Notes: generated from the sequence alone by a model not told the origin. 64,000 bases of DNA from Mariaggregatimicrobium sp964498785 (GCA_964498785.1 CAZCJL010000010.1:35254-99253); one strand, 5' to 3'. Counted from the stretch's first letter, positions 48,948-58,717 are shown. Translations and numbers: made by a program.

Positions 48948-49753
48948 GACAGGGGATGTTCGGCCCGATCGAGGTGGCGGACGTCAGCTTCAGCGGAGCG
49001 GGCATGGCCCGGTGCGTGGCGCTCAACGGCCAGGTGCAGGGCGGGGCCCTGCTCGAGCCGCCGGCCGTCGACGTCGACCCGCGGCTGCCGGCCGACGCCC
49101 CGGGACCCTGCGCCGAGTCCCCCTATACCCTCGGCTGGCTGCTGGCCGGGCTCGAGAAGTCCAATGGCAGCGGGCTGATGGTCGGGCTGGGGTCGGGGGC
49201 GGGCGCCGTCCAGCTGATCCACAACTTCCCCCAGATCGACCTGACGGTCGTCGAGATCGACCCGGTCATGGTTCAGGTGGCGCTCGACACCTACCCGCTG
49301 ATCGAGTTCTACATGGACCGCGGACGCCTGCAGATCGAGATCGGCGACGCCCGCGACTACCTGGCGGGCCGGTATGAAGTCTGGGACTACGGCTTCGCCG
49401 ACGGCTACACCGGCGACCCGGACCTGGTCACCGACTACCTCCCGCTACTTTGTGACCGCGCGGACAGAATCTTCCTGAACGTCATCGACCGGTGGGCAGG
49501 GCCGATGATGACGCACGTCGCCCGCACCCTGCGGTCGAAGAACAAGCCCATTCGCCAGATCTTTCGTGCCCTGCCACCGAGCGCCCTGCTCAGTCCGGTC
49601 CCGCCGCCACTTCGCGTAAAGTCGAACTACGTCGTGACTTCCGAGAACGTGGACCTGGCCCAGGCGTACGAGTTCCAACCATACTGCCAGGAGCGCATGT
49701 GGCAGGCGTTCCTCGAGCGTGCGATGCTCGATCTTGCAAAGGGCGTCGCTTGA
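48944..49753 (+). CDS. Spermidine-synthase-like class I methyltransferase fold protein
   Basis: I chose ATG 48944, overlapping the previous stop (ATGA). Residues about 70-165 have the Rossmann pattern of spermidine synthases and related methyltransferases: GLMVGLGSGAGAVQLIHNF, then TVVEIDPVMVQVA, then IEIGDARDYLAG. The first Gly-rich loop binds the adenosyl cofactor and the ED-type acidic residue holds its ribose. Key polyamine-binding residues cannot be assigned, so the substrate is open. Copy 5 of the palindrome lies inside the gene (49453-49466). Confidence 0.65.
   Translation: MRQGMFGPIEVADVSFSGAGMARCVALNGQVQGGALLEPPAVDVDPRLPADAPGPCAESPYTLGWLLAGLEKSNGSGLMVGLGSGAGAVQLIHNFPQIDLTVVEIDPVMVQVALDTYPLIEFYMDRGRLQIEIGDARDYLAGRYEVWDYGFADGYTGDPDLVTDYLPLLCDRADRIFLNVIDRWAGPMMTHVARTLRSKNKPIRQIFRALPPSALLSPVPPPLRVKSNYVVTSENVDLAQAYEFQPYCQERMWQAFLERAMLDLAKGVA
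49448..49470 (-). promoter_or_regulatory. Recurring palindromic site, copy 5 (inside a coding region)
   Basis: On the minus strand ATTCTGTCCGCGCGGTCAC, core TGACCGCGCGGACA at 49453-49466 on the + strand, with one mismatch in the palindrome. It lies within the spermidine-synthase-like gene, where the codons read L-C-D-R-A-D-R-I. Confidence 0.55.
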
Positions 49754-49762
49754 AGGTAGTTT
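49734..49762 (+). promoter_or_regulatory. Leaderless-type promoter
   Basis: TTGCAA (49734-49739), 17 nt, TAGTTT (49757-49762), then 6 nt to ATG 49769. The -35 lies in the last codons of the previous gene. Confidence 0.6.
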
Positions 49763-49768
49763 TCGGGC

Positions 49769-50767
49769 ATGGCCGAACTCAGTGACCCGATCAACGTCCC
49801 CGCTCCCCAACCGATCGCCGACCACGCTGCGCTCGCAGCCCGCATGCGGCGGGCGGAGATGGAGGCGGCGCAGGGCGTCCCGCTTTCCGAGCGCACGTCC
49901 CTCAGCCCGTCGCTGGACGAGGGCCCGGCGGTCGTCACGTGCAATGACGGTCGACCGATGTACCGGCTTCCGGGCTTCGGCGATGACCCGAAGGCCACGA
50001 CCAAGTGCGAGATGGTCGAGCACGATTCTCAGCTGCCGAGCGAGGTGGTCGGGAAGAAGGGCGCGTCGGTCATCGGTCGCTCGGACACCCCGGAGCAGGC
50101 GATCCCCGTCCAGCGGATCGACCTGGAGCTGGGGACGATCGACAACGAGGTCCCGGTCATGTCCAAGCTCGGCACGGACAGCGCGGCCCCGCCGGCCAAC
50201 GCCCCGATCGCCGCCCGGCCCCGGGCGGCCGATGGGGCGGTGGGCGTCGCCCAGCCGGACATCACGGTCACTCCCGGTCCCTCGGCCGAGCATGGCGTGG
50301 GCGTGCAGCCGGTGGAGCGGACCGTCACCCAGCTGGGGACGGGCAGGGTCCCGGCCCCACAGGAGAAGCGGGCGAGCGGCGAGTTCGATCCCTCGATCCT
50401 GGCCCGGGCCAGCCGGCCGCCGGTGCAGATGGAGGGTCCGGTCCGGCAGGAGCAGACCGTCAGTACCCCGGCCCCCGGCCGGGCGCGCGGGCCGAAGAAG
50501 CGGGTGAAGCTCAGCTCCCAGAGCATGGGCACCCACCGGATCAAGGTCGACTACGTCGGGGTGAGCGAGGTCTGCGTGGTCCTGGGCTACGTGGACGACG
50601 ACGATGCGAACATCGTCGAGCCCCCGCTCTGCAAGCGGGACGACCCGATCATCGTCGAGATCGACGGCCAGGGCAGCTGCCCGTGCGCCTACTACGGCAT
50701 GTCCAGCTACATGGAGGTGGAGGGCGCCGTCCTCTTCCTAGTTGTCCTGACTCGGGTCGACGAGTAA
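49769..50767 (+). CDS. Hypothetical structural protein upstream of the portal gene, 332 aa
   Basis: The ATG lies 6 nt after TAGTTT and lacks a ribosome-binding site. The N-terminal half includes PAVVTCNDGRPMYRLPGFGD; the middle is Pro/Ala/Val-rich and disordered. The C-terminal 90 residues are a compact beta domain (HRIKVDYVGVSEVCVVLGYV, FLVVLTRVDE). Its position directly before the portal-like gene suggests a head-related role. No family recognised. Confidence 0.6.
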   Translation: MAELSDPINVPAPQPIADHAALAARMRRAEMEAAQGVPLSERTSLSPSLDEGPAVVTCNDGRPMYRLPGFGDDPKATTKCEMVEHDSQLPSEVVGKKGASVIGRSDTPEQAIPVQRIDLELGTIDNEVPVMSKLGTDSAAPPANAPIAARPRAADGAVGVAQPDITVTPGPSAEHGVGVQPVERTVTQLGTGRVPAPQEKRASGEFDPSILARASRPPVQMEGPVRQEQTVSTPAPGRARGPKKRVKLSSQSMGTHRIKVDYVGVSEVCVVLGYVDDDDANIVEPPLCKRDDPIIVEIDGQGSCPCAYYGMSSYMEVEGAVLFLVVLTRVDE

Positions 50768-50780
50768 GTTTGGCAGGAGT

Positions 50781-52700
50781 ATGGCGACCTCAGCGCTGAT
50801 CCCCAACTTCAGTTTCGACCAGGCACAGGGCACGAGCAGCGGCCAGGCGCCCGGCAGCAAGCCGTTCATGACGCCGTGGCTCGATTACTCGACGACCACC
50901 GTCCCCGACAACCACGAACTGGTGATGTGGTGGGCCCAGTACCTGTGGCTGACGGACGGCAACTTCCGCACGGCCATGGAGCGGGTGGCCGCCCACTTCA
51001 TGACGGTGATCGAGTTCCCGGACCTCGAGCCGGACGAAGAGAACACGTGGAAGGACCTCTTCCTCAACGACATGAACTACCGGCGCGAGCTCCTGGCCTG
51101 CGCCCACGATTTTCTGTGTTATGGTAACCTCTTTGTCACACCGTACTTGCCGTTCAAGCGGTTCGTCCGCTGCCAGAACTGCAAGCTCGAGCAGCCGATC
51201 GACCGCGTGGGCTACAACCTGAGCTTCAGCTCGAACAAGCCCTACCTGCACTGGGCGCGGCACACCGAGTGCCCGCGGTGCTCGAACCGCCAGAACTACG
51301 AGGTCTTCGACCGCCGGGACAAGGACCTGTCCCGGGTCAAGCTCAACCGCTACGACCCGTCGGACATCGAACTGGCTCAGAACCGGTTCTCGCTACGCAA
51401 GGAGTTCTACTGGCGGATTCCCGAGGAGGTGCGGCGGGACATTCAGAGCCGGGCCCGCATCCACATCGACGACACGCCGATGGAGGTGCTGGAGGCGGTG
51501 GCGGTCGGCGGGCGCCTGAAGTTCGATGACGACATGATGCTGCATGCCGACGAGCCGATCATCTCGGGCGTCCGCAGCCGAGGCTGGGGCATCCCCCGGT
51601 CGATCTCGAACTTCCGCACGGCCTGGCTCCAGCAGCTGACCAACAAGATGGACCAGGCGATCTCCATCGACTACACGATGGGCATCCGCATGCTCAGCCC
51701 GACGCCCACGCCCGGCGGCGACGACCCGATGCAGACGCACGGGATGGAGGAGTTCGTCCAGCGGCTGCAGCACATCGTCCAATACCACCGCAACAACCCG
51801 GCCTCCTACCACACGTCGCCCTACCCCGTCCAGTACCAGTTCCTGGGCGGCGAGGGCCAGAACCTGCTTCCGCCCGACAAGCTGAAGTTCCGGCACCAGG
51901 AGTACATGAACCAGCTGGGCGTGCCGCTCGAGTACCACCAGATGAGCCTCCAGGTGCAGGCCGCGCCTATGGCCCTGCGGCTGTTCGAGAGCTACTGGCA
52001 GGCGATCCCCGCGTTCTACAACCGGGTCCTCGACTGGCTGGTCAGCCTCCTGTCCCGGGTCTACAGCCTGGACTCGACGGCCGTCGTCATGCAGAAGACG
52101 ACGATCGCCGACGACATGGAGCGGAAGGCCGTTCTCCTGCAGCTGATGTCCGCCAACCAGCTCAGCCCGCAGACCGCGCTCCAGCCCTTCGGGATCGACG
52201 CGCACGAGGAGGTCAAGCGGGTCATGCGCCACCAGGACTACGTGGCCCGCGTCCAGTCGGAGTTCGAGGAGAAGGAGATGCAGCGCCAGGAGATGGGGGC
52301 GCTGCGCGGCATGACCCAGCAGATGGGTCCGATGCAGCTGCAGGAGCAGCAGATGATGCAGCAGGCCCAGGCCCAGGGTGGTGTTCCGGGCGGCGTGGCC
52401 GACCCGATGGCCGCGGGCGCGGCGGCCGCTGGGGGCATGGGTGGAATGCCGATGGGCGGCATGCCCGGCCCGACCAGCCAGACCCCGACCTCCCTCCAAC
52501 AGATGTCCGAGCAGGCCGCGACCATCGCCCAGCAGCTCTACCTGATGGACGACTACGGCCGGAAGCAGGAGCTCCGGGCCCTGCGCGAGGGGAACAAGGA
52601 CCTCCACGCCCTGGTCATGCAGAACCTGGACGAGCTCCGCTCCCAGGGCAGGAGCCAGGGGGAACAGATGCTGCGTTCACAAGCCGCCGGGATGATGTAA
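50781..52700 (+). CDS. Portal-like protein, 639 aa
   Basis: Portal proteins form the dodecameric ring through which phage DNA enters and leaves the head. The protein has typical portal features: an N-terminal part with ELVMWWAQYLWLTDGNFRTA, a core beta segment CYGNLFVTPYLPF, the long helical stretch around RTAWLQQLTNKMDQAISIDY, a LKFRHQEYMNQLGVPLEYHQ segment, and a Gln/Met-rich C-terminal barrel-like helix. An unusual insert has CQNCKL and CPRCSNR, a probable zinc ribbon. The length fits portals. ATG 50781 has GGCAGGAG upstream. The call rests on overall layout, so other head-neck proteins remain possible. Confidence 0.65.
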   Translation: MATSALIPNFSFDQAQGTSSGQAPGSKPFMTPWLDYSTTTVPDNHELVMWWAQYLWLTDGNFRTAMERVAAHFMTVIEFPDLEPDEENTWKDLFLNDMNYRRELLACAHDFLCYGNLFVTPYLPFKRFVRCQNCKLEQPIDRVGYNLSFSSNKPYLHWARHTECPRCSNRQNYEVFDRRDKDLSRVKLNRYDPSDIELAQNRFSLRKEFYWRIPEEVRRDIQSRARIHIDDTPMEVLEAVAVGGRLKFDDDMMLHADEPIISGVRSRGWGIPRSISNFRTAWLQQLTNKMDQAISIDYTMGIRMLSPTPTPGGDDPMQTHGMEEFVQRLQHIVQYHRNNPASYHTSPYPVQYQFLGGEGQNLLPPDKLKFRHQEYMNQLGVPLEYHQMSLQVQAAPMALRLFESYWQAIPAFYNRVLDWLVSLLSRVYSLDSTAVVMQKTTIADDMERKAVLLQLMSANQLSPQTALQPFGIDAHEEVKRVMRHQDYVARVQSEFEEKEMQRQEMGALRGMTQQMGPMQLQEQQMMQQAQAQGGVPGGVADPMAAGAAAAGGMGGMPMGGMPGPTSQTPTSLQQMSEQAATIAQQLYLMDDYGRKQELRALREGNKDLHALVMQNLDELRSQGRSQGEQMLRSQAAGMM

Positions 52701-52724
52701 CCTGGCACCCACGAGGGATTCGCC

Positions 52725-53333
52725 ATGCTCGCCACCGTCGCCCTGCGCCAGCTCATGATGACCAAGACCGCTGCCGGCGGGTTCTGGGGCAACCTGGGCC
52801 GCGGGCTCTGGGGAGCGGCGAAGTACCCGTTCAAATCGGGCAAGCCTACGGCGAGCTCCTGGCTCGGTCGACGTGGCCAGTCCTACGCCAAGACGCTGTC
52901 CCGGCTGCCGGTCTACACGGTCATAGGTGGGACGGCGGCTTACGGCCTCAAGCACCTGGACCCGGATTACAAGAACAAACACCTGATGGACGTGATGGGC
53001 GACGTCTCGAGCACCTACCTGGACAGGCTGAACAGTGGCCTTCCGGATATCGCGGCTCTTCGTCGGGCCGTCATGGCCTTGGAGGAGCCGAAGCCCTCCG
53101 TTGAGCTGCCGACGAATGAAAGCCCCGCCGGCCAGGCGAAGGAGCAGACGGGCGCGGGCGGTGCGGAGGGCGAGGCTCCGGCCCAGCCCGGCATGATGGG
53201 CCAGGCCTGGGACTGGATCAGCAACCGGCCCGAGGTCTACATCCCGGGCGTCGCCACCCTCGGCTCCCTCGGCCTCTACGGCCTCTACCGCATGCTCCGG
53301 AGCCGCAATGAAGACGAAGACGAGGAAGCCTGA
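52725..53333 (+). CDS. Hypothetical virion-region protein, 202 aa
   Basis: ATG 52725 has ACGAGGGA upstream and follows a TAACCT box. It starts with a hydrophobic/basic segment containing MTKTAAGGFWGNLGRG, then a helical region, an acidic Pro/Glu linker and a C-terminal hydrophobic helix (IPGVATLGSLGLYGLYRML). The gene overlaps the 1197-aa gene by 26 nt. Possibly a membrane-active ejection protein. Confidence 0.55.
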   Translation: MLATVALRQLMMTKTAAGGFWGNLGRGLWGAAKYPFKSGKPTASSWLGRRGQSYAKTLSRLPVYTVIGGTAAYGLKHLDPDYKNKHLMDVMGDVSSTYLDRLNSGLPDIAALRRAVMALEEPKPSVELPTNESPAGQAKEQTGAGGAEGEAPAQPGMMGQAWDWISNRPEVYIPGVATLGSLGLYGLYRMLRSRNEDEDEEA

Positions 53334-56300
53334 CCTCAAGGTCGAGGGTCCGCGTCGCGCACAGATCACGGCCAAGGGCAAGGACCAGACCCCGCACCTC
53401 TACCCGACGGTCAACCTCCGTCGGCTGAAGCACGCGGCGCAGGTCGCGCGGCAGAAGGTGGCGGCTGTCGGCCGCCGGCCGCCCACCCTTCAGGAGCAGC
53501 AGCTGGGCCAGGCCATCCGCCAGCTGGAGTACGGGCGGCGGAAGCGCGAGCGCGAGCAGCTGGAGAAGCTGTGGCGTGAGCGCAACGCCATGGTCCGGTC
53601 GATGATCGAGCAGGGCGTGGCTCCGGAGGCGGCCAAGGAGCGGGTCGACGACCTGCTGGACACCGCCCAGCTCGACGAGCGGCTGGCGTCCGACGCCCGG
53701 GATGTAGCGGGTCAGACCCGCGAGCTGACGGACCGCCGCCAGCAGGAGTTCGAGCGCCTGCAGGCCGAGACCAAGGGCCGGTTCAGCCGGGCTTACGTCC
53801 GAGGCATCACCGACCGCCTGGGCATCACCGAGCGGGACGAGCTGACGCCCCGGTCGCCGATCGACCAGTCGACCGAGTCCCGGCACATGAAGGTGCTGCT
53901 CACCCGGGTGGCCGGCGTCCTGGAGGCCCGGGGCCGGACCTTCGGCCGTGGTGGCCACATCTCGAAGAGGGAGTGGGTTGAGCAGACGGCCGCCAACCCC
54001 TGGAAGACCGCGAGCATCCTACAGGGGTTCGGTCAGGCGGCTGGCGCGCCGATCTTCCAGGAGGTGGCCTACGAGATCATCGGCCGGCCGGTGCAGCCCT
54101 ACAAGGACAAGGACGGCAAGATCCGGTACCGTTCGGCTCCCCAGACCGACCCTCGGGACCCGGGCGTCGGACGGGTCGGCGTCCGCGATCCCGACTACCA
54201 GCGGCAGGAGTTCATCGACGACCAGACGGCGCTCGACACCCTCACGCCCGAGGAGCGGATGCTCCTCCTGCAGGGCGACCTGAAGGCGCGGGACGATGTT
54301 GAGCGGGCGATGACCCAGTTGGGCGAGGACATCGACACCACGGGCAACGCGGTGATGGCTCTGGCCATGGTGACCCCGGCCCGCGGCCTGACCGGTGCTC
54401 TGGGCCAGGTGGGTCAGTGGGCGCCCGGCCTCAGCTACGCGCTGGGCGGCCAGGAGCTGCTCCTGCAGCCCGGCGAGCGGTGGCGGCCGGGCGTCGGCCG
54501 ACACTGGCGGATGATCGACCCGTCGATGGACATGATCGAGGCGCGGGACAAGACCGGGCGCCTGGTGACGCAGCTCGAGGAGCTGGTCGCGAAGGACGCG
54601 GACGAGGAGGAGATCAAGGCTGTCCAGGCTCAGCTCCGGGAGTCGAACAAGGAGTTCAAGGTCGCTCAGCTGGCGTTCCAGACCGCGGCCAAGGAGACCG
54701 AGTACCACCAGAACCCGTACTCGAACAAAGACCGGGCCGCTGACCACATGGCCGAGGACATGTGGCTGACTTTCCAGGGCCTGGCCAACCAGAACTTCAA
54801 TTACGCCCTCAGCCCGACGATGACGCCGGTAGCGCGGGTCGGTCTGCGATACCTCATGGGCGACCCGCAGGCCGACAACCCGCAGTTCTGGGAGAACGCG
54901 TCGGCCCGTGAGCGGGCGCGCTTCCGGAGCTCCCGGGCCGTGCGCGCCAGGCTGCTGGCCGAGACCGAGTGGGCCCAGATGTCCGACCCGGACATCATCG
55001 GCGATCGGCTGATGACCGACTACTACGGGTTCAAGGCCGGCACCAAGATCACCCCGCAGATGATGAAGCAGATCCGGGACAAGGCACCATCCGTCCAGAC
55101 GATCCCCGTGATGTCCAACAGCATGTGGGACCACCTGAAGATCGAGGGCCCGGACGTCGCCGAGGGTGTCGGCCTGATGACGGCCGGCTACTGGGCTCGG
55201 ATGAAGATCGTCGAGGGCCTGGCCGAGGTCTCGGGCAACCTGCACCGCTACTCCCGGCTGGCGAAGAGCGGCAGTCGGGCGGCGAAGTGGGCCGGACGCC
55301 TGGCCAAGATGGGCAACAAGGTGGCGCATAGCCTGTCCGCCGGCAACCGCTTCACGCACTGGGTGAGCAACAACAAGATCGGCCGCTTCTTCAAGCGCGG
55401 GCTCCTGTCCCGCAGCGCCCGGGCGGCACTCGGTGGGGCGGACGAGGCCGCAGCGATCATGGCTGCTGGTCGGAGTCAGGTGGCGGGCGCCCTATTCCGA
55501 GCTGCGTCCCGGGGCAAGGCCGGGGCGAGGGTCGCCAGCCAGCTGGGCCGAGCGGGTCGCTGGGCGCGGGGCGCGAGCAAGGCCCTGAAGCTGCTCAGGC
55601 CGCTGGGCGTCATCGGCACGGTCGTGGCCGGTGCACAGGGCTGGCGCGATGCCTGGTACTACAGCTTCACGGACGAGGGGCAGGAGGCGCTGGACGAGGC
55701 CATGCGCCAGCAGGTGCTGGACAAGATCGACGACCCGGACAAGGCCCTCCTCCGGGACCTGGTCTCGATCCCCGAGGCCTACTTCTGGGATCAGGAGCAC
55801 GCCAGGGCCGCACTCGCCATCAACCTTAGCCGTCGGTTCAACGACGACTGGCGGCAGACCGAGCACGAGCTCGCCCAGGGCTACATCCGCGACAAGCGGA
55901 CGGCGGCCGAGGTCGACAGGGCGATGCAGGACCTGACTCGGGCCCTTCCTGGCATGGACGAGCTCCAGCTGTACGGCGCCGCCCAGTCCCTGGCCGCCAA
56001 CCGGATCGGCACTCGGTACCAGGACCCCCACTTCAGCGGCCGGCGCCAGGTCTCGCGCTTCGAGTACGAGATCAGCCAGTCCCCGCTCTATCAGGCCATG
56101 ACCCCGGCCGCCAAGAAGCGGACGTCCGACCTCATCCGGCTGGCGGGGCCGACGGCCTTCCGGGAGGTGTTCTTCGTCAGCGACCCCCGGACCGGCGAGC
56201 AGGTCGTGAACCGGACGGCCTGGCAGTCCCTGCTCAAGGGCGTGGATCGGGAGCTGCCCAACCGCCTGGGCTGGGACGGGGACCTGACGCTCCACTACCG

Positions 56301-56901
56301 CAACAAGTACGAGCGGTCGAAGCAGGAGATCCAGTTCGAGCAGGCGAACCGCGAGCGTCGGGCGCTCGAGATGAAGACCCGGCTGGAGACCGAGCAGAAG
56401 GAGCGGATGGCCCAGTTGGACGCGAGCGCCGCTGCCCGCCGTGAGCAGTTCGACGCCCAGCAGGCCGAGTTCTACAAGAAGCAGGAGGAGTGGAAGGCCA
56501 GGCAGCGGCAGCAGTTCGAGCAGGAGATGGAGCTCAAGCGCAAGGACCACGATGCCTTCCTGCGGATGATCGACCGCTCGCGCCAGGCGGATGACGAGCT
56601 CTACCCCCGGTTCCGGCAGGAGGAGCCGCAGGCGTCCGTCCGGCAGGCGATCGAGGACGAGACGGCGGACGCCGACTTCTGGGCGGACGAGCCCCCGACC
56701 CTCGGTTCGGGCCTCAGCCGCTGGTACCAGCGGCAGCTCGCCGGCCTGGACGGGGCTCTGGCCCGGCCGCCGCAGCCCATGCAGCCCGCCGCCCAGACGC
56801 CGATCACCCAGCCGCCCGCCGACCCGGCTCGCGCCCAGTTCCTCGCCCGCCTTGACCAGCCCTGGGCTAGCGCGGAGAATCCACCTTCGGGCGCATCTTA
56901 G
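53308..56901 (+). CDS. Large internal/ejection protein candidate, 1197 aa
   Basis: The longest protein of the head-region block, strongly basic at the N-terminus (MKTKTRKPDLKVEGPRRAQI). It has a coiled-coil-like segment near residues 60-150, central hydrophobic/Ala-rich helices (AVMALAMVTPARGLTGALG) and a Gly/Ala/Arg-rich stretch near 640-780 (KMGNKVAHSLSAGNRF, AGARVASQLGRAGRWARG). A long Gln/Glu/Arg coiled coil spans about 1000-1110. Size, basicity and mixed hydrophobic segments resemble proteins ejected with DNA or tape-measure-like proteins. No catalytic motif or family is recognised. ATG 53308 lies inside the end of the previous gene. Confidence 0.55.
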   Translation: MKTKTRKPDLKVEGPRRAQITAKGKDQTPHLYPTVNLRRLKHAAQVARQKVAAVGRRPPTLQEQQLGQAIRQLEYGRRKREREQLEKLWRERNAMVRSMIEQGVAPEAAKERVDDLLDTAQLDERLASDARDVAGQTRELTDRRQQEFERLQAETKGRFSRAYVRGITDRLGITERDELTPRSPIDQSTESRHMKVLLTRVAGVLEARGRTFGRGGHISKREWVEQTAANPWKTASILQGFGQAAGAPIFQEVAYEIIGRPVQPYKDKDGKIRYRSAPQTDPRDPGVGRVGVRDPDYQRQEFIDDQTALDTLTPEERMLLLQGDLKARDDVERAMTQLGEDIDTTGNAVMALAMVTPARGLTGALGQVGQWAPGLSYALGGQELLLQPGERWRPGVGRHWRMIDPSMDMIEARDKTGRLVTQLEELVAKDADEEEIKAVQAQLRESNKEFKVAQLAFQTAAKETEYHQNPYSNKDRAADHMAEDMWLTFQGLANQNFNYALSPTMTPVARVGLRYLMGDPQADNPQFWENASARERARFRSSRAVRARLLAETEWAQMSDPDIIGDRLMTDYYGFKAGTKITPQMMKQIRDKAPSVQTIPVMSNSMWDHLKIEGPDVAEGVGLMTAGYWARMKIVEGLAEVSGNLHRYSRLAKSGSRAAKWAGRLAKMGNKVAHSLSAGNRFTHWVSNNKIGRFFKRGLLSRSARAALGGADEAAAIMAAGRSQVAGALFRAASRGKAGARVASQLGRAGRWARGASKALKLLRPLGVIGTVVAGAQGWRDAWYYSFTDEGQEALDEAMRQQVLDKIDDPDKALLRDLVSIPEAYFWDQEHARAALAINLSRRFNDDWRQTEHELAQGYIRDKRTAAEVDRAMQDLTRALPGMDELQLYGAAQSLAANRIGTRYQDPHFSGRRQVSRFEYEISQSPLYQAMTPAAKKRTSDLIRLAGPTAFREVFFVSDPRTGEQVVNRTAWQSLLKGVDRELPNRLGWDGDLTLHYRNKYERSKQEIQFEQANRERRALEMKTRLETEQKERMAQLDASAAARREQFDAQQAEFYKKQEEWKARQRQQFEQEMELKRKDHDAFLRMIDRSRQADDELYPRFRQEEPQASVRQAIEDETADADFWADEPPTLGSGLSRWYQRQLAGLDGALARPPQPMQPAAQTPITQPPADPARAQFLARLDQPWASAENPPSGAS

Positions 56902-56911
56902 GGAGAGGCCG

Positions 56912-58717
56912 ATGCAGGACGTGAAGATGATGGCCAAGCGGGCCGCCGCCCGGGTGCTTGCCCGGCGGGTGATGCGCAAGGTGGGTGCAATCGNNNNNNN
57001 NNNNNNNNNNNNNNNNNNNNNNNNNNNNNNNNNNNNNNNNNNNNNNNNNNNNNNNNNNNNNNNNNNNNNNNNNNNNNNNNNNNNNNNNNNNNNTTCGGCG
57101 CAGCCTTCGGCGCAGCCTCCGGCGCAGCCTTCGGCGCAGCCTCCGGCGCAGCCTTCGGCGCAGCCTTCGGCGCAGCCTCCGGCGCAGCCTTCGGCGCAGC
57201 CTCCGGCGGAGGCTTCGGCTGCGGCTTCGGCTTCGACCGGTGCTCCGGCTCCGCCTCCGGCAGCCGACTCGAACGCCGCGGCCTTAGCCGTGCTGAACAA
57301 TCTCGACCAGGCGGGTAACGCGCTCAACGCTCGGGCCAAGGTGCCGGACGAGGTCCGGACCGTGGACACCGGTCCGGGCGCGGGCGTCGAGGAGGGCGAA
57401 GGACAGCTGGTCCGCGACAACCTGCAACAGGACTTCGCCCGGTATCAGAACGAGACCTACGACGCCCAGTCGCTGCAGCGAGACGGCATTGCTCAGATGG
57501 CGGGGCACTTCCGGCAGGAGTACCCTGCCGCCTACCGGCGGCTCGCAGGGGCCATGGCCCGATCGCCGGAGTATCAGGGTCGTGCTGTCCCTCCGGGCGA
57601 CGTCTGGGGCATGACCCAGTGGCAGGGTTACCTGACCACGAAGGAAGAGGCCATCGACGCTTACGACACACTGCAAGCCACCCTGCAGGCTGGTAGGGAG
57701 ATCCCCGCGAACCAGATGCAGATGATTCGGGGGCGCGTCGAGTCGTCGGCCGCGGACCTGTACGCGCAGGGCTTCCGGCTTCGCGCGCACCTCGGCAATA
57801 CCGACAAGACGGATCGCGCCTCCCAGCTCTACAGCGATATGGACAGACTGGCCAACCACGCGATCGAGAGTGGTCGGAGCCTGCTCAAGGAGCTGGGCAG
57901 CGACCAGTGGACCGACAAGCAGTGGGACCGCTTCCAGAACGGCGTGGTCGAGCGCATGACGCCGGCCGGTGCGTCGACCCGCGTGCCACTGAACACGGAC
58001 ATCGGCCAGGAGATGACGGCCAATGCCCGGCGCCAGGTCCGCGAGGCCATCACCCAGCAGCTGGAGTCTGAGGTCGGTGAGCGGGCGAGGAGCAGCGAGA
58101 AGCACATGCTGGCCGCGATCGACGAACAGGCGAAGAAGGACTTCGAGTGGAAGGGGCTGGGAGACTGGTTCGCCTCCAACTGGAAGAACTTCCTCGTCCC
58201 GGGCAGCGTCCTGCTCATGCTGTTCGGCGGGCAGACCGGCCGAATCCTGGGCACGCTGGGCCTGGTGGGCGGCGCCTACGACCTCTACAATCGCTACCAG
58301 AACCTGAACGGCGACCCCAAGACCAACCCCACGGCCAAGCACGTCCAGGGGGCTCTGGGCCATGCCGTGAGGGAGGCGGGCGAGCTGCGGGAGGCGGGTG
58401 AGGACAATACGGCCGACCCGTTCCGCGACGACCTGGTCGAGGCTCGGGTCAACGACTACATCAGCAACCTTCCGGCGGAAGAGCAGCGAGCGGCCCTCGG
58501 CCTGAAGCCGCAGATGATGCAGGGCATTCGGGACATGGGCCTGCTGACCCGCGTCGGCTACCACCAGAAGCTACGGGAAGCGGTGAAGTCCGGGGTGCGG
58601 GAGAAGTCGGAGCGCGAGCACCGCTTCGCCTGGGGCGGACTCCGCCCGCAGCCCAATGCTGAGGATCCGCAGCTGGCGGCCACCGAGGCCTCCCAGCCCG
58701 CAGAGGCGATGGGATGA
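56912..58717 (+). CDS. Hypothetical virion-region protein with SAQP repeats, interrupted by a gap
   Basis: ATG 56912 has GGGAGAGG upstream. The first 27 residues (MQDVKMMAKRAAARVLARRV...) are basic and helical; then come 100 N's and an (S/P)-A-Q-P repeat of at least nine units. The main domain follows (FARYQNETYDAQSLQRDGIA...), mostly helical, with one hydrophobic segment (FLVPGSVLLMLFGGQTGRIL) and a charged C-terminus. Both sides are in the same frame if the gap length is 1 mod 3, so one gene is likely. The true repeat number is unknown. No family recognised. Confidence 0.6.
   Translation: MQDVKMMAKRAAARVLARRVMRKVGAIXXXXXXXXXXXXXXXXXXXXXXXXXXXXXXXXXXSAQPSAQPPAQPSAQPPAQPSAQPSAQPPAQPSAQPPAEASAAASASTGAPAPPPAADSNAAALAVLNNLDQAGNALNARAKVPDEVRTVDTGPGAGVEEGEGQLVRDNLQQDFARYQNETYDAQSLQRDGIAQMAGHFRQEYPAAYRRLAGAMARSPEYQGRAVPPGDVWGMTQWQGYLTTKEEAIDAYDTLQATLQAGREIPANQMQMIRGRVESSAADLYAQGFRLRAHLGNTDKTDRASQLYSDMDRLANHAIESGRSLLKELGSDQWTDKQWDRFQNGVVERMTPAGASTRVPLNTDIGQEMTANARRQVREAITQQLESEVGERARSSEKHMLAAIDEQAKKDFEWKGLGDWFASNWKNFLVPGSVLLMLFGGQTGRILGTLGLVGGAYDLYNRYQNLNGDPKTNPTAKHVQGALGHAVREAGELREAGEDNTADPFRDDLVEARVNDYISNLPAEEQRAALGLKPQMMQGIRDMGLLTRVGYHQKLREAVKSGVREKSEREHRFAWGGLRPQPNAEDPQLAATEASQPAEAMG
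56994..57201. repeat. 100-N gap next to a 12-bp tandem repeat
   Basis: After 100 N's (56994-57093), nine units of TTCGGCGCAGCC or TCCGGCGCAGCC run from 57094 to 57201 and encode (S/P)AQP. Short-read assembly probably stopped in this array, so its real length is unknown and may vary between phages. Confidence 0.85.

Noticed and set aside
57094..57201. 12-bp repeats as a CRISPR array
   Set aside because: Units are too short, have no spacers and are read in frame as (S/P)AQP.
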